DNA of 64,000 nucleotides, taken from the NCBI RefSeq assembly GCF_036320655.1, contig NZ_CP143258.1, forward strand, positions 2,170,001 to 2,234,000, written 5' to 3'. The translations under genes were made by a program, and so were the position numbers. The notes under the pieces were generated by a model. It did no database searches, was not told where the DNA came from, and saw nothing but the letters and a program-made list of their open reading frames with translations. Origin of the DNA: Porphyromonas pogonae. GTDB taxonomy: Bacteria > Bacteroidota > Bacteroidia > Bacteroidales > Porphyromonadaceae. This document shows positions 17,598-28,258 of the stretch, piece after piece (within the stretch, counting starts at the first letter, position 1; each line of letters starts with the position of its first letter).

Positions 17598-19352
17598 TTA
17601 CAATTGAGTACCCATTACATGATGAATAATGAGTTTTCCTGTGATAAAACCATCAGATGACACCGTTACAGTTATTTCTTTATACTGATTCTCTTCCGAG
17701 GGATTCACAGGGAAATGAATCGGAATTTTCAGAAAATCTTCAGAGGGATCCACATTGAATATCTTTTCCTTATTCAATGCAATAAACTGAGAATACGAAG
17801 GAGCCTCAAATGTAACTTTTATACTAGAAGGTCTATCTTTCAGAGATTTCCACTTGAGTATAGCATCCACTGTATGATTCATAAACACCTCATTTCTTGT
17901 GTAATAATAAAATGAGCCGTCAGATGCTTGCTGTTTTTGACTACCATAAAATATGAATTCATTAAGAGATTGTGTAAAAGGGATAATTTGTTCCAAACCT
18001 CCAACTCTTACTGCTGCATAAAAAGTTCTTGATCCACGAGGGAGTGTTTTGAGGGAAGCAATATCTCCAAACGAAGCATATACAGCAAATTTATTTTCTC
18101 CTGACACATATGATATGGCAGAAAATAATTCTACCTTAGTAAGCCATCCCGGAAAACCGACATCTTGAATAGGCTTTATATCAATATCATTGATGCTTTT
18201 GATAGGATAATTTGTAGTACCTGTAACTACCAACTTATTATTTACATCAAGATATGCCGTATCAGCCTGTGTCAATAATAACCGATATGTACCATTTGTG
18301 CTGACACTATTATACTCTTCGGAAACCGTGACCTGTACTTCAAGGGGATTGAAGATATTGGCCCCTTTACTTTTTAAAGCCTCTTCAAGCGTGTCAAAAC
18401 CTTTTCCTAAAACCGATAAAATATTGAAGGCATAATGGTAGTTGCGCAGATTGGATATATAAGCATTCGTAACAGGAGATATCAAATCTATTCTATAATA
18501 ATAGCTTTTAGCAGTTGGTATGGAATATGGATATTTGGCCTTAATAATCAGACAAGGTCTTTGTGAATTATCATTAATTGTATTTCCATTGTATGTTTCG
18601 AAGAAATACAACGGAGAAGCTTCTTTGGATACATAAGGAAGCGAAGGTGATAACGAAGAGATAGATGCATCCGACGGAATATTCTGTTCAGTAACAGGGC
18701 TTCCGATCTCCAATGGAACATTTATATTTTTAGGTGCAACTAATCCCGAAGAAGCGATATTATACAAGCCGATAGACTCTATAAAAAAGTATTTCCTGGC
18801 ACTCTCGGTAATATCCACTGTGAGTTTGGATACACATCTAAGAAGCCGCACTTGATTAACAGCCATATCAGCAACAATACCTGAAGGTGTCAAAAATAAT
18901 CCCCACATGGGAAAAGGGGCAGAGATACTACCATTCGAAACAGATTTTTTTAGTGTCTTAATATCAGACTCCGAGTTTACACTTGCCAAATTAGCGATGG
19001 TGCTAGCATTGGCTATAAAATGGACTTTTCTTACAGACGGATTTGCCTCAAAAGGTATCTTCACCTGATAAACCGCACCACCTTCAGGGATATTAGACTT
19101 GAAATGAATATTATCAGATCCGGAAACATCTATCTTCTTGATCAAGGCTCCATTTTCGCCAAATAGAAAAAGAGTGATATCCTGTATACTATTGTCATGA
19201 GCTTGTGCTCTCATATGATCAGCTCTCTGCCCGGGTACAATAATATCTATGGAAATAGTGGTATCGGGAACTTTGGGTTCACGAAAATCACTATGGGTAC
19301 AGGAAGCAAACAATAGCACAAAGCCTAATATCCCAATATATTTGAGTTTCAT
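17598..19352 (-). CDS. Large fimbrillin-like lipoprotein (fimbrial accessory or tip subunit)
   Basis: A 584-aa lipoprotein starting at Met19352 (MKLKYIGILG), two bases after the upstream stop codon; an ATG five codons earlier would precede the signal peptide poorly. The lipobox is LFASC. The N-terminal half has the fimbrillin-type pattern: ITLFLFGENGALIKKIDV, then VRKVHFIANAS, then RCVSKLTVDI, as in Mfa-like proteins. The C-terminal half holds repeated beta-rich segments. In this group of organisms such lipoproteins are exported, cleaved by a gingipain-type protease and polymerised or placed at the fimbrial tip. Fourth gene of the operon. Which accessory subunit it corresponds to is not clear. 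Confidence 0.65.
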   Translation of the reverse strand: MKLKYIGILGFVLLFASCTHSDFREPKVPDTTISIDIIVPGQRADHMRAQAHDNSIQDITLFLFGENGALIKKIDVSGSDNIHFKSNIPEGGAVYQVKIPFEANPSVRKVHFIANASTIANLASVNSESDIKTLKKSVSNGSISAPFPMWGLFLTPSGIVADMAVNQVRLLRCVSKLTVDITESARKYFFIESIGLYNIASSGLVAPKNINVPLEIGSPVTEQNIPSDASISSLSPSLPYVSKEASPLYFFETYNGNTINDNSQRPCLIIKAKYPYSIPTAKSYYYRIDLISPVTNAYISNLRNYHYAFNILSVLGKGFDTLEEALKSKGANIFNPLEVQVTVSEEYNSVSTNGTYRLLLTQADTAYLDVNNKLVVTGTTNYPIKSINDIDIKPIQDVGFPGWLTKVELFSAISYVSGENKFAVYASFGDIASLKTLPRGSRTFYAAVRVGGLEQIIPFTQSLNEFIFYGSQKQQASDGSFYYYTRNEVFMNHTVDAILKWKSLKDRPSSIKVTFEAPSYSQFIALNKEKIFNVDPSEDFLKIPIHFPVNPSEENQYKEITVTVSSDGFITGKLIIHHVMGTQL

Positions 19353-19354
19353 AC

Positions 19355-21433
19355 TTAACCTTTCCATAAGTTTTGATAATAATTTTCACTTCCTAAATAA
19401 TCTCTTACACATCGGACAATACGGACTGAATCTTTAAAAGAAGATTTTTCACTCGGAACCTGTGCATTATTGACAAATTGAAATTGTTGAATGTCTACAA
19501 CACCCATTCTACCATAATAGTCTTTATAAGAATCAATAGTACGTGACCAATACGTATAACCCTCATGAAAGTTTTTATAAGGGTTAGGTTTTGTGTTGAG
19601 ATAATCTGACTTATTTCGATAATGCCCCCAAGCTTGATAAATCATCTTGAGTTCTAATATCGTGGGCATTCTCCATCCGTATCCCAAATTCTCACAAGAC
19701 GAAGATGACAATGCTACAGATACTTTAGCTGGTTCGGAACTTTCGTCAACTTGACGTCCTGCAACCTGCTCCCATGCCCCGGAATAATCATTAGCGTATA
19801 TTTCTATTCGAGGATAAAGGCGGGGATAAGGATCACTCGGAGTCGGAATAGGTGTTTTGTCGAATACCCCCATATTGTTTCTCGCATTATTATAAAGCTC
19901 GTGTCCCGGCCATACCATGATTACATTGGGATTGTCAGGCAAAAGTTCTATAAGAGGTATTTGCCTCACTTTGACTCTTTTGGTTATAGCTCCAGCCTTT
20001 ATTTTGAAATATACGTCTCTACGAGCAGAAAATTCAGGAAATTGATCTCCTTTGAGTTTAAGTAGTCCATTGCTTATTTTTTCTATTTTCAACATAGATT
20101 TATAAGGCTCTTCCACCTCAAAAGAAATCATCTCATCCGGAATATTACTGCTATACTTATAATAATAAGGAGGATTGCGCTGATCCTTAAGTTTCTGAGC
20201 TTCTTCGGGAGATAATGTAGGGTAATTTCCAATATCTGTGCGACAATACATAATCACAGTATTTTCAGCATTCAGATAAATATTACCGAGATGTACATCA
20301 ACGCCCCGATTGGTCCAGGGTAATACTATCAATTGGGATTCAGGAGCCTCCGGCAAAGCTTTAACCAATATATTGTAGTTTAAAGACTGATTTCTCAGAA
20401 TGGAAAATTCTGAGGGTTTGGCTTCGCCCACTGAAACTTGATAGGACATATTCTTCGAATCATCTCCTAATTTACCAATCGTAATGTTCATAAATATCCG
20501 ATTTTCCCCATCATATATATACTCTGGAACATAAAAGAATATAGGATTTACACCACTCACAGTCTCTACTGTGGGATTATCCTGTGGCCCACTTAAGATA
20601 TACTTATACGGGAGATAACTATGTAAAGTTACTCTCTCCACCTCAAAAGTAAGCCCCCAATCTTCTTCATCATACGGATTGGTTATTGGCACAAGGCTAT
20701 AATCCAACGGAAACCTTGCAATCTGTATTTTTTTCACTACAATGTTGCTTTTACGAGCGGCAGGTGATTGTGCCAACTCAATACTTATTTTAGCCGAGTT
20801 CCTAACCAACTCCATAACTTTTCCATTGGTACAACTTTCCAATGGCTGAGGATTTCTAATAGTCCCCCCCTTTGAAATAACAACATTTCTAACAAGAGTC
20901 AATCCCGATGCATCTGTTTTTGAAGACATCAAAAAGCCTCGTTCTTTAGATGGTATCTTGGGATTCTCATATTGAGCGCGTTCTTCGAAAAGTACCATTT
21001 TAAGCTCCGGCATTGTTGTCAAATCAGACTCATGTGATACTCGGCTCAAAGCCTCACTTAAAGTTGTAATTCCGGATGATTCAAATGCCCCTTTTTTACA
21101 TCGGGGAGCACTAATCTCATTTGCAATCACATAGAAATTATATACCCCTGTTCTAAGCAAGATCGATTCACTTTTTTTGTCCAAACCATCAGGGAAATAT
21201 ATTCTTTCATTTATATGAACTCGGCCTGTTTTACTGTCAAAAGCCAAAAGCCGCACTTCATTCACCCTATCCTCAAAAAGGATATTGTCTTCATTGGCAC
21301 CTCTCAGAGAAACTGTGATATAAGTATCTCCTTCCGCATCTACAATATTTGCGTCATCAATACCCTGACATGAATTTATCCAAAACACACCAAAGAGCAA
21401 TAATACATACGATAAGATATCTTTTCTCTTCAT
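19355..21433 (-). CDS. Fimbrial tip-type lipoprotein with C-terminal FISUMP-like domain (DUF4906-like)
   Basis: A 692-aa lipoprotein (lipobox INSCQ near residue 22). Residues 40-120 have the fimbrillin start pattern (YITVSLRG, NEVRLLAFDSKTGRVH, GVYNFYVIANE). A middle segment, VVISKGGTIRNPQP to NILVKALPEAP, resembles DUF4906 proteins. The C-terminus (CENLGYGWRMPTILELKMIY, YWSRT, VRIVRCVRD) resembles the Fibrobacter succinogenes major paralogous domain found on surface proteins. The three-part layout fits an adhesive subunit at the fimbrial end. It sits 26 bp after the anchor gene and 2 bp before the next subunit. Confidence 0.65.
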   Translation of the reverse strand: MKRKDILSYVLLLFGVFWINSCQGIDDANIVDAEGDTYITVSLRGANEDNILFEDRVNEVRLLAFDSKTGRVHINERIYFPDGLDKKSESILLRTGVYNFYVIANEISAPRCKKGAFESSGITTLSEALSRVSHESDLTTMPELKMVLFEERAQYENPKIPSKERGFLMSSKTDASGLTLVRNVVISKGGTIRNPQPLESCTNGKVMELVRNSAKISIELAQSPAARKSNIVVKKIQIARFPLDYSLVPITNPYDEEDWGLTFEVERVTLHSYLPYKYILSGPQDNPTVETVSGVNPIFFYVPEYIYDGENRIFMNITIGKLGDDSKNMSYQVSVGEAKPSEFSILRNQSLNYNILVKALPEAPESQLIVLPWTNRGVDVHLGNIYLNAENTVIMYCRTDIGNYPTLSPEEAQKLKDQRNPPYYYKYSSNIPDEMISFEVEEPYKSMLKIEKISNGLLKLKGDQFPEFSARRDVYFKIKAGAITKRVKVRQIPLIELLPDNPNVIMVWPGHELYNNARNNMGVFDKTPIPTPSDPYPRLYPRIEIYANDYSGAWEQVAGRQVDESSEPAKVSVALSSSSCENLGYGWRMPTILELKMIYQAWGHYRNKSDYLNTKPNPYKNFHEGYTYWSRTIDSYKDYYGRMGVVDIQQFQFVNNAQVPSEKSSFKDSVRIVRCVRDYLGSENYYQNLWKG

Positions 21434-21459
21434 AATATCACTCTTATAATCAATTATAA

Positions 21460-22398
21460 CTAAATTTCAGCATCAATCTTATAACTATGGACATGCCATC
21501 CATTAATATATATCTGAGCAATGATATACTTGCCATTGACATCAGCTGCCGTAAGTACTAAGTCAAAATCATGTACACAATCCAGATTTATATTAGTTAT
21601 ATGATTTTTCAAGAGAATAATCCCCACTAAATCATGATTGAAAATTTCTAACCCGGTCTTTTTATTTGTAATAATAATACGACTGTTATGACCCGTCTGT
21701 AATTTCAATATCCCCAGCTTAGTTACAGACATGCCATTTTGAACGTTTGCCTGCTTGGGATACAGCATGGGTAAATTTTCCTTGATAAGTGTACCATCCA
21801 GAGCATAAGATGTATTATCAGAAAGGACTGCGATTTCATAATCTTCGGGATTTATTACCCCTTCCAATCTTATATTTATCCTATTGGTAAGCTCTTTTAA
21901 GTTGATTGAGACCTTATTTTCCATAAAAGAAGGATCATCTTTCAACACATTGAATGATTTACTTTCCCCAACAAACATATTCAAACTGATCAATCGCTCA
22001 AAAGCAGTGATGGTTCTGTTTAATTTTATATACAGATCCTTCTTAGTAGTCTTGCCCGGAACACAATCAGTAATTAAAAATATATTTGAAACACCTGCCC
22101 ACGCGACTAACGAGTACTTACCCTCCTTGACACTGATAGGAAAAGAAAATGAAGGGGAAAGTGTAATATTGTTGAGGTTATAAGAACTGACCAAAATATC
22201 ATCTTTATCAAAAACAAAAAGCTTGATATCCCTTATTTGCTCAGGATAGGTAGGTTCGGATTGACATATAGTTTGGGACATAAAAGATACGTCTATCTCT
22301 TGCAAACAACGATCCGTATCATCGTACAACCAAGAATCGCAACTCTGGAATCCACATGCCATGATGAAGAAAGCCAGAAAAAGTATCTTTTTTTTCAT
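21460..22398 (-). CDS. FimB/Mfa2-family fimbrial anchor lipoprotein
   Basis: A 312-aa lipoprotein with CGFQSCDSWLYDD at the lipobox region, a sequence pattern typical of FimB/Mfa2 proteins, followed by IRDIKLFVFDKDDILVSSY and GKYSLVAWAGVSN, the shared core of this family. FimB and Mfa2 anchor fimbriae in the outer membrane and limit their length in Porphyromonas gingivalis. It directly follows the Mfa1-like gene by 61 bp, the same order as mfa1-mfa2. The C-terminal half has no separate recognisable domain. Confidence 0.8.
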   Translation of the reverse strand: MKKKILFLAFFIMACGFQSCDSWLYDDTDRCLQEIDVSFMSQTICQSEPTYPEQIRDIKLFVFDKDDILVSSYNLNNITLSPSFSFPISVKEGKYSLVAWAGVSNIFLITDCVPGKTTKKDLYIKLNRTITAFERLISLNMFVGESKSFNVLKDDPSFMENKVSINLKELTNRINIRLEGVINPEDYEIAVLSDNTSYALDGTLIKENLPMLYPKQANVQNGMSVTKLGILKLQTGHNSRIIITNKKTGLEIFNHDLVGIILLKNHITNINLDCVHDFDLVLTAADVNGKYIIAQIYINGWHVHSYKIDAEI

Positions 22399-22452
22399 AA
22401 AACTTACTTTTAAGTATTGCGCCCAAAAGGCGCAGTCTTTTTATATTGCCAA

Positions 22453-23868
22453 TCAATAGCCATTACCCACTTCAACTTTATAGAAATGAACATCCCAAGG
22501 CACAGTTGTTATAGTGACAGAAAGGTACGTTTTGGAGCTCAACAAAGGATCTTCAGGATCTATAGGATTAATGGGTTCGTCAGGCATTTTAGGATCTTCC
22601 GGATTTAATGGATTATAGGATAATCCAACTTCTTTAAAGCCTGTTACCTCTACATGATATATATTACTCCTCACAACGGGTGATATTGTTGGATTGGTGA
22701 TATTGTCAGGATTCAACCACAAAACATATTTCATAATTCCTTTCTTAAAAGTTGAGACCTTTTGTCCGGGTATCGCCACTTTTGCGTCCTCCAATGTTTT
22801 ATAGAATTTACGGTCGGATATCCCCATGTACAAATCGTCTCCGGGATTATAAGCTTTCCCATTTTCGAGTTTATTACCAACCGGAGCAAATGTTGCCTGT
22901 AACTCAATGTAAGGGGTATTTCCTTTTCTATATTCAGCATCAGGATGAGTGACAGGGAAGAGGAATTTACCATGATTGAGTGATCCTATAGTTTCGGGTG
23001 TTGGAGATACAAGTGTTGTAGTTGTTGCTATTAGGTTATTTAATTGTGAATAGTCATAGTAGATTTTCCCCTTATTAAGCCAGTCTCCATTAGTAGGTAC
23101 ATATCCGTAACCGGGAGATTGTAGATCTGTACGTCTCAGCATATACACCTTTTTGTTTCCCTGACCCACGGTGTATTGTACTTTAGATATCGTTACATAA
23201 GGAACCCCACTCTTATCAATTTGAGCAGATTGAGGAGATGTCACAATAGCTCTCGCAACAATTCTCTCCGCATTCACTTTGAACATATTAGGATTATCCG
23301 GTTTAAGGGCTTCAGCCTCGGTAACATTGTCTCGAACCAGTATCTTCACCTCATTAGTATTGGTCATCATAATCTCATCTTTGCCTGTAGACGTGTCATA
23401 CTTCGCAACATCATTCAAAGTAAACTCATGCTCAACCTCGGAATATTCCTTTTCAAAGCCTTCCAACCCGGCAGCCTTTAATTTGTTAATGAAAGATGTT
23501 GTTGCATTAATAAGTACATACGCCTTGATCTCCTTACCAGCTTGTGCCTTCAGCGCAATATTAGGCTCTAAGACTCCTTGAGAATTAATATTCTTAAAAG
23601 CCGACTTATCAAAAGTCTGTGCATTCATGTAGTCTTTTCCAACAAGAAAAACTGTAACATTATTAATAACGTCTCGTCCATTCCATGTTCCCGCATTATT
23701 GTAATCAGATGAAGTAGCTTTCAATGAAGTATTTTTAGGAAACTTGATTGACATTCCCACATAAGTATTCCCAGTTTGTTCAGGTTGGGGTTGTACATTA
23801 TTGTCTCGTCCACATGAAAAAAAGCTTAACGCAATAATACCTAACGTAAGCATACATTTTGCCTTCAT
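22453..23868 (-). CDS. Mfa1-like fimbrial major subunit
   Basis: A 471-aa lipoprotein precursor (lipobox SFFSCG). After the signal come YVGMSIKFP, INNVTVFLVG, IKAYVLINAT and a later VNAERIVARAIV segment, then a C-terminus reading YLSVTITTVPWDVHFYKVEV, the strand motif characteristic of Mfa1-type fimbrillins that completes the next subunit after proteolytic priming. A proline- and aspartate-rich linker (NPLNPEDPKMPDEPINPIDP) precedes it. As the first gene of the operon it is likely the shaft protein. About 320 bp of non-coding DNA upstream should carry the operon promoter. Confidence 0.82.
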   Translation of the reverse strand: MKAKCMLTLGIIALSFFSCGRDNNVQPQPEQTGNTYVGMSIKFPKNTSLKATSSDYNNAGTWNGRDVINNVTVFLVGKDYMNAQTFDKSAFKNINSQGVLEPNIALKAQAGKEIKAYVLINATTSFINKLKAAGLEGFEKEYSEVEHEFTLNDVAKYDTSTGKDEIMMTNTNEVKILVRDNVTEAEALKPDNPNMFKVNAERIVARAIVTSPQSAQIDKSGVPYVTISKVQYTVGQGNKKVYMLRRTDLQSPGYGYVPTNGDWLNKGKIYYDYSQLNNLIATTTTLVSPTPETIGSLNHGKFLFPVTHPDAEYRKGNTPYIELQATFAPVGNKLENGKAYNPGDDLYMGISDRKFYKTLEDAKVAIPGQKVSTFKKGIMKYVLWLNPDNITNPTISPVVRSNIYHVEVTGFKEVGLSYNPLNPEDPKMPDEPINPIDPEDPLLSSKTYLSVTITTVPWDVHFYKVEVGNGY

Positions 23869-24131
23869 AATTTAAGGATTTTAATTGTGAATTAAGACGA
23901 CTCCCTCCCCTCTCAAGCCATAGTGATAGCCTAAAAAGAAAAGGATACTGTGATAGTATTATTCAGAAGTAAAGAATATATAACATAGAACAGCAGAAGC
24001 ACTGTTGCTATTTATTATAGGAAGAGGGCATCAATCATCTAGATCAATGAAGGGGGTCTCAGTCTTTTATGTTATTAATCAGTGTCTAAAAACTCTCTTA
24101 ATGTAATAACAGATACAAGTATAAAAAAGTT
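23869..24131. other. Non-coding region upstream of the fimbrial operon
   Basis: No gene is visible. The promoter of the fimbrial operon should lie here on the minus strand, but I see no clear TAnnTTTG box and no invertible-element repeats. Confidence 0.5.
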
Positions 24132-24163
24132 GAGGCGCAACATAAAAAAATATGTTGCGCCTC
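24132..24163 (-). terminator. Terminator after the thioredoxin gene
   Basis: GAGGCGCAACATA (24132-24144) pairs perfectly with TATGTTGCGCCTC (24151-24163). On the minus strand T-rich sequence follows. It lies 28 bp after the thioredoxin stop. Confidence 0.8.
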
Positions 24164-24190
24164 AATAATTATGTTAAATGAAATATTATC

Positions 24191-24685
24191 TTACTTCATA
24201 ATCTTTTGGATAGTACTTTCTATATCCTTCATAGGTATATTACCCATCGTTTGGATAGGAGTACCTTTTACCGGAATAAATAACACCATAGGAATGCTAT
24301 TTGCACCAAACATTTGTGCCAATGCCGGCTCTTTATCTACATTAATCTTGTAAACGATGAGCTTACCTGCATATTTCTTGGCTACCTCTTCTAATTTTGG
24401 AGAAAGGGAGCGACAAGGTCCACACCAATCAGCATAGAAATCCAAAATTGCAGGCACATTGCCTTTATACACAAATTCAGTTGCATTAGCTTCATAATCG
24501 AAGATATGCTCTTTCATGTATGCAGCATCAATATGGATAATTTTTCCTTCATCTGCCTTAGCCATCACTTTTTCAGCTTTTGGATTTTCTGTATCTGTTT
24601 TTGACGAACATGCTTGTAATACAGGATAGAAAGAGCCCAAAATAGTCAGGGCTATGAGGGAAACTTTTAATTTCTTCTTAAGCAT
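24191..24685 (-). CDS. Lipoprotein thioredoxin
   Basis: A 164-aa protein with a signal peptide and probable lipobox at Cys26 (VLQAC), a linker, and a thioredoxin fold from about residue 50. The active site is Cys88-Gly-Pro-Cys91 in DFYADWCGPC, and the cis-proline is in NSIPMVLF. The residues between cysteines are those of true thioredoxins rather than of DsbA. Being lipidated it should act in the periplasm on disulfides of envelope proteins. It is preceded by an oxidoreductase gene with a 72-bp gap; a shared role in redox stress is plausible. Confidence 0.85.
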   Translation of the reverse strand: MLKKKLKVSLIALTILGSFYPVLQACSSKTDTENPKAEKVMAKADEGKIIHIDAAYMKEHIFDYEANATEFVYKGNVPAILDFYADWCGPCRSLSPKLEEVAKKYAGKLIVYKINVDKEPALAQMFGANSIPMVLFIPVKGTPIQTMGNIPMKDIESTIQKIMK

Positions 24686-24757
24686 TTTAAATTTATTTAA
24701 AGTGATTATATTATAAAACGAAAAATATACACTATTTGTTTTTCGTCATCAATATTT

Positions 24758-25276
24758 TTATTTCTTAAGCCAATGCACATACTCTTGCGCATTATCTGCA
24801 AGAGACAAGAGAGCCTGGGGATTATAGGTATCATAGAATGCATGGAAGCCTATGTATTTTGAGCGGAGAAAAGCTGCGATACCATCAAAAACAAACAAAT
24901 AATGTTCCAATGTATGCAACTGAGTACCCTGAGTACTGAAAGCAGAAGAAGGGCTACCGCAAGATACAGCTGCACCGATCTCTTTCCCTTCCATTTTATC
25001 GCCACCTTCACCATAAGCCCAACCCAAAGTAAACACTTCGTCCATATACTTCTTGAGCATATAAGGTGCCGCATACCAATACAGGGGGTACTGGAAGATT
25101 ATTCTATCATACTGCTCCAACAATTGATGTTCAGCCTCTATATCGATCTTCTCATCAGGGTAAACATCGCAAAGGTTTCGGCTAGCTATCCCCGCTTTAT
25201 CCAGTTCTTCTTTCCATCTTTTATTAATTACCGAAGTAGATAAGTCAGGGTGAGTAATAATTACTAAAGTTTTCAT
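24758..25276 (-). CDS. Flavodoxin-fold NAD(P)H oxidoreductase (KefF/MdaB type)
   Basis: A 172-aa protein of the flavodoxin-like fold 2 family: TLVIITHPDLSTSVINKRW at residues 3-21 forms the phosphate-binding start, and FQYPLYWYAAPYMLKKYMDEVF (about residues 60-82) is the signature of quinone reductases such as MdaB, YwrO and KefF. FMN or FAD would be the cofactor and quinones or nitro compounds likely substrates. It is divergently placed from kdsB. The exact subfamily is not decided from sequence alone. Confidence 0.8.
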   Translation of the reverse strand: MKTLVIITHPDLSTSVINKRWKEELDKAGIASRNLCDVYPDEKIDIEAEHQLLEQYDRIIFQYPLYWYAAPYMLKKYMDEVFTLGWAYGEGGDKMEGKEIGAAVSCGSPSSAFSTQGTQLHTLEHYLFVFDGIAAFLRSKYIGFHAFYDTYNPQALLSLADNAQEYVHWLKK

Positions 25277-25373
25277 AATTTTATGTGATCAATTTGAGGT
25301 CTCTATAATAAATTTCGACTCGAAAGTTATAAATTAATCCTCAATCATCAATTATTGAATATTCATTCCATCT

Positions 25374-26138
25374 ATGAGCAATCGAGTAATAGCCATTATC
25401 CCGGCACGGTACGCCTCATCCAGATTTCCGGGCAAGCCCCTTGCCGATATGCTGGGTAAACCGATGATTCGGAGAGTAGTCGAGCAGGCAAAAAAAGTAG
25501 TGCACCGAGTGGTAGTTGCTACTGATGATCAGAGAATATATGATACGGTTAGTAATTTTGGGGGAGAAGTAGTGATGACCTCGCCCAATCACAGGTCTGG
25601 GACCGACAGATGTGCAGAGGCCTACCAAATTATGAACAAAGGTGAGGAGATAGTACTAAACCTTCAGGGAGACGAACCGTTCATACATCTACAACAAATC
25701 AGTGACCTGGTAGCAGCTTTCGACACGGCAGAAGTACAGATAGCCACACTGGCCGAAGCTTATTGCCCTGATGTTCCCGACATGACATTACAAAATCCCA
25801 ACCAAGTCAAAGTTGTAATGGACATACGGAACAACGCCCTATATTTCAGCAGGTCGGTGATCCCTCATTTCAGAGATTGCACAGCCAATATGGCTTCTTT
25901 GCATACTTACTATAAGCATATCGGACTATATGCATTCAGGAGTGATGTATTGAAAGAGATCACCAGCTTACCTCGCGGAATACTGGAGCAGGCCGAAAGC
26001 CTGGAACAACTAAGATGGCTCGAAAACGGCTATAAGATACGTATCATCAAGACATCAGAATCAACCATAGGAATTGATACTCCGGAAGACTTGGAGCGTG
26101 CTGTTGCCCTGCTCAAAACCCTTGATTTACAAAAGTGA
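25374..26138 (+). CDS. kdsB: 3-deoxy-manno-octulosonate cytidylyltransferase
   Basis: A 254-aa protein that matches KdsB along its length: [18 protein letters not shown] at residues 6-23 is the nucleotide-binding start, followed by [25 protein letters not shown] and [11 protein letters not shown] near the end. It makes CMP-Kdo from CTP and Kdo in the cytoplasm for lipopolysaccharide core synthesis. The length equals the usual one. Its stop codon overlaps the GTG start of dnaG by 4 bp, so the two are translated together. Confidence 0.95.
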   Translation: MSNRVIAIIPARYASSRFPGKPLADMLGKPMIRRVVEQAKKVVHRVVVATDDQRIYDTVSNFGGEVVMTSPNHRSGTDRCAEAYQIMNKGEEIVLNLQGDEPFIHLQQISDLVAAFDTAEVQIATLAEAYCPDVPDMTLQNPNQVKVVMDIRNNALYFSRSVIPHFRDCTANMASLHTYYKHIGLYAFRSDVLKEITSLPRGILEQAESLEQLRWLENGYKIRIIKTSESTIGIDTPEDLERAVALLKTLDLQK

Positions 26139-28123
26139 TTGATCCTATTACCAAACAAAGAATAATAGACGCTGCCAACATTGTCGATGTAGTAAGTGAC
26201 TTCGTAAGCTTGCGCAAAAAAGGTGTAAGCTACGTGGGCCTATGTCCTTTTCATAGCGACAGGAGCCCCTCATTCTATGTATCACCGTCAAAAAACATAT
26301 GCAAATGTTTCTCTTGTGGCGAAGGTGGATCTCCCCTTCATTTTATTATGAAACACGAGCAACTGTCATACACGGAAGCACTCAAATATCTGGCAAAAAA
26401 GTATAATATTGAAGTCCAGGAACGAGAAGAAACAGATGAGGAGAAAAGAGAAGCCAATGAACGTGAGAGCCTTTTTATCGTCAATGAATTTGCCAAGGAC
26501 TATTTTCATAAAACACTTCTCGATACCGAAGACGGTCGCCTCATAGGATTGTCTTATTTTACAGAAAGAGGTATCAGACCCGATACAATAGAAAAATTTA
26601 ATCTCGGATACTGTACGGATAGCAGACATGCTTTTAGCGATCAGGCTCTGAAATCAGGATTTTCCACCAAAGCGTTGGTAGACTCGGGACTTGCCTATCC
26701 TAATGAGCAGAATAAGCTTATCGACAGATTTCGCGGCCGTGTAATATTTCCCGTACAAACCATAAGCGGGAAATTTGTAGCTTTTGGCGGGCGAATACTT
26801 TCTAAAAAGGACAAAGTAGCCAAATACGTCAATTCACCTGAAAGTCTTATATACTCCAAAAGCAAGGAACTGTACGGATTGTTTCAGGCAAAGAAAGCAA
26901 TCTCCAAAGAAGAAAAATGTTTTCTGGTAGAGGGGTACACTGACGTGATCTCGATGCATCAATCAGGTATCGAGAATGTGGTATCGTCCTCCGGCACCGC
27001 TCTCACAGTACAACAGATAAGGCTTATCAGAAGGTTCTCGGAAAACGTCACCGTCCTCTACGATGGCGATGCTGCGGGTATCAAAGCGGCTCTTAGGGGC
27101 ATAGACCTTTTGTTGGAAGAAGGTCTTCATATCAAAGTAGTACTCCTGCCCGACGGTGAAGACCCTGATAGCTACGCACGTAGCCATAGTGCCACAGAGT
27201 TCAAGCAATTTATCAAAGATAGTGAAGTAGACTTCATCACTTTCAAAACACAGCTATTGCTCAAGGATGTGGAAAATGATCCACTGGCACGTGCCCAGCT
27301 TATCAACGACGTCATCAAGAGCATCTCTCTTATCCCTGAACCCATAGAACGCGCTGTGTATATACAAAATACCAGCCAGCAACTCAACATGGATGAGCAG
27401 CTGATATTCAATGAAGTAAAACGTCTGAGGATACAGAGAGGAATGGCATCTCATCCTCAACCCGCCCCTGCACCTACTATCGCGACCTCACTACACACAG
27501 AAAACAATGCCGCCACGCCGGATAAACAAGAAATCATAGAAGCGCTTGTGGACGAAGGGCCCTACAGGAATGAGCTGGAGTTGATAAGGATGATCATCAA
27601 ATACGGTGATGAAGACATCCTTGTAAAAGATAATGAAGACTCTCTCGAATACCCCATCAGACTAGCTGCCTTTGTAAAAAGAGAGCTCGACTCTGACGAT
27701 ATCGAGATCGGTAGTACCATCTTTACTCAGATACTCAATGAAGCGGTGGAGCTCATAGGCAATGAAGATATCAAACTCGACTCTTACTTTGTAAATCATC
27801 ACAATGAGAAGATCCGATCCGTAGCTTCAGATTTGATTTCGGACAAATATCTACTGAGCAAGGTACACAAACATGCCGGCATAGCAGTGGAAAATGAATT
27901 GGAAGTGATGTTGAGAACTCGCTACCAGAGAGCCGTACGTGAGATATATGCCATCAAGAATGCTTACATTATCAAATGTATAGACGAAGTGCGTAAGGAA
28001 ATCATGGAAGCTCAACAATCCCGAAATAATGATCTTATCATAGAGCTTATGCAGGAGTTGGTAGAACTCAACTCCATGAAGGCCGCCTTTGCACAGGCTT
28101 TGGGAGATCGTACCATTATATGA
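26135..28123 (+). CDS. dnaG: DNA primase
   Basis: A 662-aa primase with a GTG start inside the kdsB stop (GTGA). The N-terminal CHC2 zinc finger is Cys37-His40-Cys58-Cys61. The catalytic core follows, with GRVIFPV and AFGGRILS, then the TOPRIM part ([14 protein letters not shown] near residue 270 and [12 protein letters not shown] near 310). The C-terminal third is the variable helicase-binding region. It synthesises RNA primers for replication. No alternative in-frame ATG fits before the conserved start [16 protein letters not shown], so GTG is the likely initiator. Confidence 0.95.
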   Translation: MIDPITKQRIIDAANIVDVVSDFVSLRKKGVSYVGLCPFHSDRSPSFYVSPSKNICKCFSCGEGGSPLHFIMKHEQLSYTEALKYLAKKYNIEVQEREETDEEKREANERESLFIVNEFAKDYFHKTLLDTEDGRLIGLSYFTERGIRPDTIEKFNLGYCTDSRHAFSDQALKSGFSTKALVDSGLAYPNEQNKLIDRFRGRVIFPVQTISGKFVAFGGRILSKKDKVAKYVNSPESLIYSKSKELYGLFQAKKAISKEEKCFLVEGYTDVISMHQSGIENVVSSSGTALTVQQIRLIRRFSENVTVLYDGDAAGIKAALRGIDLLLEEGLHIKVVLLPDGEDPDSYARSHSATEFKQFIKDSEVDFITFKTQLLLKDVENDPLARAQLINDVIKSISLIPEPIERAVYIQNTSQQLNMDEQLIFNEVKRLRIQRGMASHPQPAPAPTIATSLHTENNAATPDKQEIIEALVDEGPYRNELELIRMIIKYGDEDILVKDNEDSLEYPIRLAAFVKRELDSDDIEIGSTIFTQILNEAVELIGNEDIKLDSYFVNHHNEKIRSVASDLISDKYLLSKVHKHAGIAVENELEVMLRTRYQRAVREIYAIKNAYIIKCIDEVRKEIMEAQQSRNNDLIIELMQELVELNSMKAAFAQALGDRTII

Positions 28124-28142
28124 CAAGTTCATATAGAAGTAA

Positions 28143-28174
28143 TTTGCTAAAATCCCTTTTTTAGACTAATTTTG
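28143..28174 (+). promoter_or_regulatory. Bacteroidetes-type promoter of tig
   Basis: TTTG (28143-28146), 20 nt, TAATTTTG (28167-28174) fits the -33/-7 consensus. It gives a leader of about 80 nt. Confidence 0.75.
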
Positions 28175-28258
28175 CCGAGCTATTGTTAGAACCCTGTCCT
28201 AACTCTAACGTTGTTGGTTGAGTGAATATTAAATACAAACATAAAATATATCAAAAGA

